Source: CAZEIW01 sp964512305 | GTDB lineage: Bacteria; Pseudomonadota; Gammaproteobacteria; Burkholderiales; Burkholderiaceae_F | Length of the DNA stretch: 8,308 nt | Direction: 5' to 3' | Assembly: GCA_964512305.1 (NCBI GenBank) | Contig: CAZEIW010000153.1 | Location: 1-8,308 of the forward strand | In this document: piece after piece, positions 5,757 to 8,308 of the stretch | How the letters are laid out: each line of letters opens with the position of its first letter | How positions within the stretch are numbered: the stretch's first letter is position 1 | Notes under the pieces: model-generated | What the model was told of the DNA's origin: nothing | What the model saw: only the letters and a program-made list of their open reading frames with translations | Databases searched by the model: none | Program-made: the position numbers and the translations under genes

Positions 5757-6230
5757 CTACTTCTTCTTGTCCGGGCCTTCGGCGGCCTTGTTGTACAGGA
5801 ACTGCCCGATCAGGTTCTCGAGCACCACCGCCGACTGCACCATCTTGATCGAGTCGCCGGCCTGCAGCATCTTGTCGTCGCCGCCCGGATCGAGGCCGAT
5901 GTACTGGTCGCCCAGCAGGCCGGCCGTCAGGATCTTGGCCGAGGTATCGGTCGGAAACTGGTAGCGGCGATCGATCTCCATCGCAACGACCCCCTGGTAG
6001 GCCTTGTCGTCGAACGTGATCGACGCGATCCGGCCGACCGTGACGCCGGCGGCCTTGACCGGGGCGCGCACCTTCAGGCCGCCGACGTTGTCGAAGCGCG
6101 CGGTCAGCCTGTAGGTGGAGTCGAACGAGAAGCTGGCCAGGTTGGCGGCTTTCACCGCCAGGAACACGATCGCCAGCGCACCGGCCAGCACGAACAGCCC
6201 AACCAGGGTTTCGATCTGTTTCTTGCCCAT
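5757..6230 (-). CDS. mlaD: MCE-domain protein MlaD
   Basis: A 157-residue inner-membrane anchored MCE protein. MlaD hexamers form a ring with a hydrophobic pore above MlaE, through which lipids pass to or from MlaC. The N-terminal pattern MGKKQIETLVGLFVLAG starts a single membrane helix (about 8-27), followed by the MCE domain (about 38-116) with FDNVGGLKVRAPVKAAGVTVGRI and SAKILTAGLLGDQYIGLDPG. After it comes a helix (QSAVVLENLIGQFLYNKA) and a short lysine tail. It is shorter at the C-terminus than E. coli MlaD (183). ATG 6230 follows GGAGA by 6 bases. The gap after mlaE is 15 bp and the gap before mlaA is 9 bp, so co-transcription is very likely. Confidence 0.96.
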   Translation of the reverse strand: MGKKQIETLVGLFVLAGALAIVFLAVKAANLASFSFDSTYRLTARFDNVGGLKVRAPVKAAGVTVGRIASITFDDKAYQGVVAMEIDRRYQFPTDTSAKILTAGLLGDQYIGLDPGGDDKMLQAGDSIKMVQSAVVLENLIGQFLYNKAAEGPDKKK

Positions 6231-6245
6231 GCGCGCTCTCCGAAG

Positions 6246-7034
6246 CTACGGCGTGCTGTACATCAGCGCCGTCAACAAGAAGTCGAGGATCAGAACCGCC
6301 AGCGACGACACCACCACCGTGCGCGTGGTCGCCTGCGCGACGCCTTCCGGCGTCGCATTCGATTCGTAGCCCATGTAAAGCGCGACGAATGTCGCCACCA
6401 CGCCGAAGACGAAGGTCTTCACGACGCCGTTGCCGATGTCCTTGAACACGTCGACCCCGTCCTGCATCTGGGCCCAGAACGCACCCGAATCGATGCCGAT
6501 CAGCAGCACCCCCACCACGTAGGCGCCCACCACCCCGACCGCCGTGAAGATCGCGCCCAGCAGCGGCATCGAGATCACGCCGGCGACGAAGCGCGGGGCG
6601 AGCACGCGGCTTCGCGGGTCGACCGCCATCATCTCCATCGCCGCAAGCTGTTCGCCCGCCTTCATGAGGCCGATCTCGGCGGTCAAGGACGTGCCGGCGC
6701 GACCGGCGAACAGGAGCGCCGTGACGACCGGGCCGAGCTCCCGGGTCAGCGACAGCGCCACGAGCACCCCGAGCTGCTCCTCCGCGCCGTACCGGCTCAG
6801 CGTGTAATAGCCTTCGAGCGCGAGCACGAATCCGACCGAAAGGCCCGAGGCAGCGATGATCAGCAGCGAGTAATTGCCGATCGCGTGTATCTGCGCGACC
6901 GACAGGTAGAAGCGCCGCAGTGCCGACGGCGTGTGGCGCAGCAGTTCAACAAAGAATGATGAGGCGTGGCCGAGCGAAGCCAGCGTGCGCAGCACACGGG
7001 CGCCTAGCGCGACGGGAAGGTCGGCGACGTTCAT
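6246..7034 (-). CDS. mlaE: Phospholipid ABC transporter permease MlaE
   Basis: A 262-residue MlaE/YrbE-family permease. Two copies form the membrane core of MlaFEDB and carry the lipid-binding cavity beneath the MlaD ring. The N-terminal interfacial helix (about 22-50, with FFVELLRH) is followed by hydrophobic segments near 53-77, 88-110, 146-180, 203-222 and 238-258. Characteristic motifs are LTRELGPVVTALLFAGRAGT (96-115), AEIGLMKAGEQLAAMEMMAVDP (119-140, the cytoplasmic coupling region that contacts MlaF) and the GYESNATPEGVAQATTRTVV stretch (222-241). Its ATG overlaps the mlaF stop in an ATGA tetramer (7031-7034), implying translational coupling and equal subunit supply. Length is normal for the family. 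Confidence 0.96.
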   Translation of the reverse strand: MNVADLPVALGARVLRTLASLGHASSFFVELLRHTPSALRRFYLSVAQIHAIGNYSLLIIAASGLSVGFVLALEGYYTLSRYGAEEQLGVLVALSLTRELGPVVTALLFAGRAGTSLTAEIGLMKAGEQLAAMEMMAVDPRSRVLAPRFVAGVISMPLLGAIFTAVGVVGAYVVGVLLIGIDSGAFWAQMQDGVDVFKDIGNGVVKTFVFGVVATFVALYMGYESNATPEGVAQATTRTVVVSSLAVLILDFLLTALMYSTP

Positions 7035-7855
7035 TGGCCCAGCCCGAGATCCTGCGCGATCGGCGGCGCCGGGTAGTGGAAGCGCACCGGGCCGTCGGGC
7101 TCGCCGCGGATGAACTGGCGCACCTCGGGATCATCGGACGCCTGCAGCTCGCGCGGCGTGCCATGGGTGACGATGCGGCCGGACGAGATCAGGTACGCGT
7201 AGTCGCAGATCAGGAAGCACTCGTCGACGTCGTGCGACACGATGATCGAGGTCGCGCCGGTGGCGTCGTTCATGCGCCGGATCAGGTTGGCCGCGACGCC
7301 GAGCGAGATCGGGTCGAGGCCGGCGAACGGCTCGTCGTACATGATCAGCTCGGGGTCGAGCGCGGTCGCGCGGGCGAGCGCGATCCGCCGCGCCATCCCG
7401 CCGGAAACCTCGTCGATTCGCAGCCCTGCAGCGCCGCGCAGGCCCACGGCGTCGAGCTTCATCAGCACGATATCGCGGATCATCGTCTCGGGCAGGTCGG
7501 TGTGCTCGCGCAGCGGAAACGCGACGTTGTCGAACACGGAGAGGTCGGTGAACAGGGCGCCAAACTGGAACAACATTCCCAGCCTCCGGCGCAGCGCGAA
7601 CAGCGCAGGCTGGTCGTTCGGGTCCACCCGCTGGCCGGCGAAGGTGATCGTCCCCGCCTGCGGGGTGATCATGCCGCCGATCAGGCGCAGCAGCGTCGTC
7701 TTGCCGCAGCCCGAGCTGCCCATGATCGCCACCACCTTGCCGCGCTGGAACTCGAGCGACACGTCGGAGAGCACGACGCGGGCGTCGTAGCCGAACGTGA
7801 CGTGCTCGATGTGAACCAGGAGGTCGTTGCTCAAGGCTGTGGAGGTCCGGCGCAT
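7031..7855 (-). CDS. mlaF: Phospholipid ABC transporter ATP-binding protein MlaF
   Basis: A 274-residue ATPase that drives the MlaFEDB lipid transporter from the cytoplasmic face. Motifs: Walker A GSSGCGKT (46-53), Q-loop Q97 in MLFQFGALFTD, signature VSGGM (150-154), Walker B LIMYDEP (170-176), and switch H208 in VSHDV. LFTDLSVFDNVAFPLREHT and MKLDAVGLRGAA are close matches to E. coli MlaF. The C-terminal tail with DGPVRFHYPAP corresponds to the extension that crosses between MlaF subunits and contacts MlaB. ATG 7855 is the only ATG start upstream of the conserved region, but it has no clear ribosome site; a TTG at 7834 could be used instead and would drop seven residues outside the domain. 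It is the first gene of the operon in this window. Confidence 0.96.
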   Translation of the reverse strand: MRRTSTALSNDLLVHIEHVTFGYDARVVLSDVSLEFQRGKVVAIMGSSGCGKTTLLRLIGGMITPQAGTITFAGQRVDPNDQPALFALRRRLGMLFQFGALFTDLSVFDNVAFPLREHTDLPETMIRDIVLMKLDAVGLRGAAGLRIDEVSGGMARRIALARATALDPELIMYDEPFAGLDPISLGVAANLIRRMNDATGATSIIVSHDVDECFLICDYAYLISSGRIVTHGTPRELQASDDPEVRQFIRGEPDGPVRFHYPAPPIAQDLGLGQ

Positions 7856-7955
7856 CGGCGCGCCGGGCGCTTGTTTCGGTTATCCGGGAGCTCTGCAGGG
7901 CCGGGGCGCCGCCGCAGGCGTTTGCTGGCGCCGCGGTCCGGCTGCAGCGTGCTCG

Positions 7956-7964
7956 ATTGTCGCA
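7956..7964 (-). promoter_or_regulatory. Weak candidate -10 region for the mla operon
   Basis: On the minus strand the sequence reads TGCGACAAT: an extended -10 TG followed by GACAAT, which matches the sigma-70 -10 consensus at four of six positions. No recognisable -35 lies 16-18 bases upstream. It would give an untranslated leader of about 95 bases before mlaF. This is the best AT-containing patch in the region but remains speculative. Confidence 0.22.
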
Positions 7965-8020
7965 TAGTCGGCCGAGCGGCCCGGCACGCCGGTCGTGGGA
8001 AGGCGGTAGGCGGTTTCACA

Positions 8021-8043
8021 TCCGGTTCACAGTGGGAACCGGA
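8021..8043. repeat. Stem-loop upstream of the mla operon
   Basis: A perfect 8-bp inverted repeat, TCCGGTTC / GAACCGGA, with a 7-base loop (8029-8035). Neither strand shows a T-run after it, so a standard intrinsic terminator is not supported. It could mark the 3' end of a gene further upstream on the minus strand, or bind a regulator. Confidence 0.45.
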
Positions 8044-8180
8044 CGGCGAGGCCCTTGTTGGTGCGCCTCAGACCGGGGAAAGGCGGGAAAGTTCGTGCGG
8101 GAGGGCCGAGGGGGCCGTGGTCCGCGTTCTCCAGGTGTGCCCGGGCGAGGTCTTGCCGCGGGGGATCCCTTGGCGCGCGC

Positions 8181-8308
8181 CCTCACCCCCGGCCCCTCTC
8201 CCGCAAGCGGGTTTGGGGAGTTCAAGCGGCGGCCGCCGTGTAGCCCCGTGGGGAGCACAAGCGGTTGCCGTGCCTCCCCTCTCCCGCTTGCGGGTGAGGG
8301 GCCGGGGG
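8181..8308 (+). repeat. REP/BIME-like palindromic element, copy B (cut by window end)
   Basis: This is the same element as copy A (2590-2732) but in the opposite orientation. The left arm is about 8181-8219 and the right arm is 8274 to the window edge. The 67-base stretch from the spacer into the right arm (8220-8286) aligns without gaps to copy A on the minus strand, with 53 of 67 identical by my count. Internal hairpins are partly decayed: the left one carries GCGGGTTTGGGG where copy A has GCGGGAGAGGGG, and the right one has a single mismatch (GCGGGTGAGGGG). The end of the right arm lies outside the window. Confidence 0.82.

Larger units (their letters stand above)
7856..8180. other. Intergenic region upstream of mlaF
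   Basis: This stretch has no convincing gene on either strand. Short open frames exist but have the composition of GC-rich noise and resemble no protein I know. It should contain the mla operon promoter; one weak candidate is given separately. A perfect 8-bp stem-loop lies at 8021-8043. From about 8181 the REP/BIME-like element begins. Confidence 0.55.

Noticed and set aside
5733..6959. A 408-codon plus-strand open frame opposite mlaD and mlaE
   Set aside because: It is an antisense shadow with very high His/Arg/Asp/Gln content and no family motif, over two clearly real genes.

Overview
The window is very GC-rich chromosomal DNA. All ten genes lie on the minus strand, so transcription runs from right to left. 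In that order they are mlaF, mlaE, mlaD, mlaA, mlaC, mlaB, an ABC-2 ATPase (yadG-like), its permease (yadH-like), ibaG (BolA family) and murA. This arrangement, with mlaA inside the mla operon and a YadGH-type exporter before ibaG-murA, fits a betaproteobacterium, probably Burkholderiales or a relative. That assignment is an inference from gene order and protein similarity to E. coli sequences I remember; no search was run.

Right part (about 3910-7855): the complete phospholipid-trafficking system. MlaF (ATPase), MlaE (permease), MlaD (MCE ring protein) and MlaB (STAS subunit) form the inner-membrane MlaFEDB complex. MlaC is the periplasmic lipid carrier and MlaA the outer-membrane lipoprotein. 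Together they keep phospholipids out of the outer leaflet of the outer membrane. Genes are tightly packed: mlaF/mlaE overlap by 4 bp and the other gaps are 9-39 bp.

Middle (1711-3856): a two-gene ABC-2 exporter of unknown substrate. Its ATPase and permease genes are separated by 379 bp of repeat DNA. A possible promoter and a leader hairpin lie just upstream of the ATPase gene.

Left part (1-1708): ibaG, then murA, the first committed enzyme of peptidoglycan synthesis. murA is cut by the window edge and lacks only about its last few codons.

Non-coding DNA carries two repeat families. One is a long REP/BIME-like palindromic element, present at 2590-2732 and again at about 8181-8308 in inverted orientation. 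The other is a 57-bp hairpin element, present at 1310-1366 and in inverted orientation at 2801-2857, with paired changes that preserve the stem. The coding content is a known envelope-maintenance cluster. I see no new defence or mobile system. The least explained material is the repeats and where they sit.
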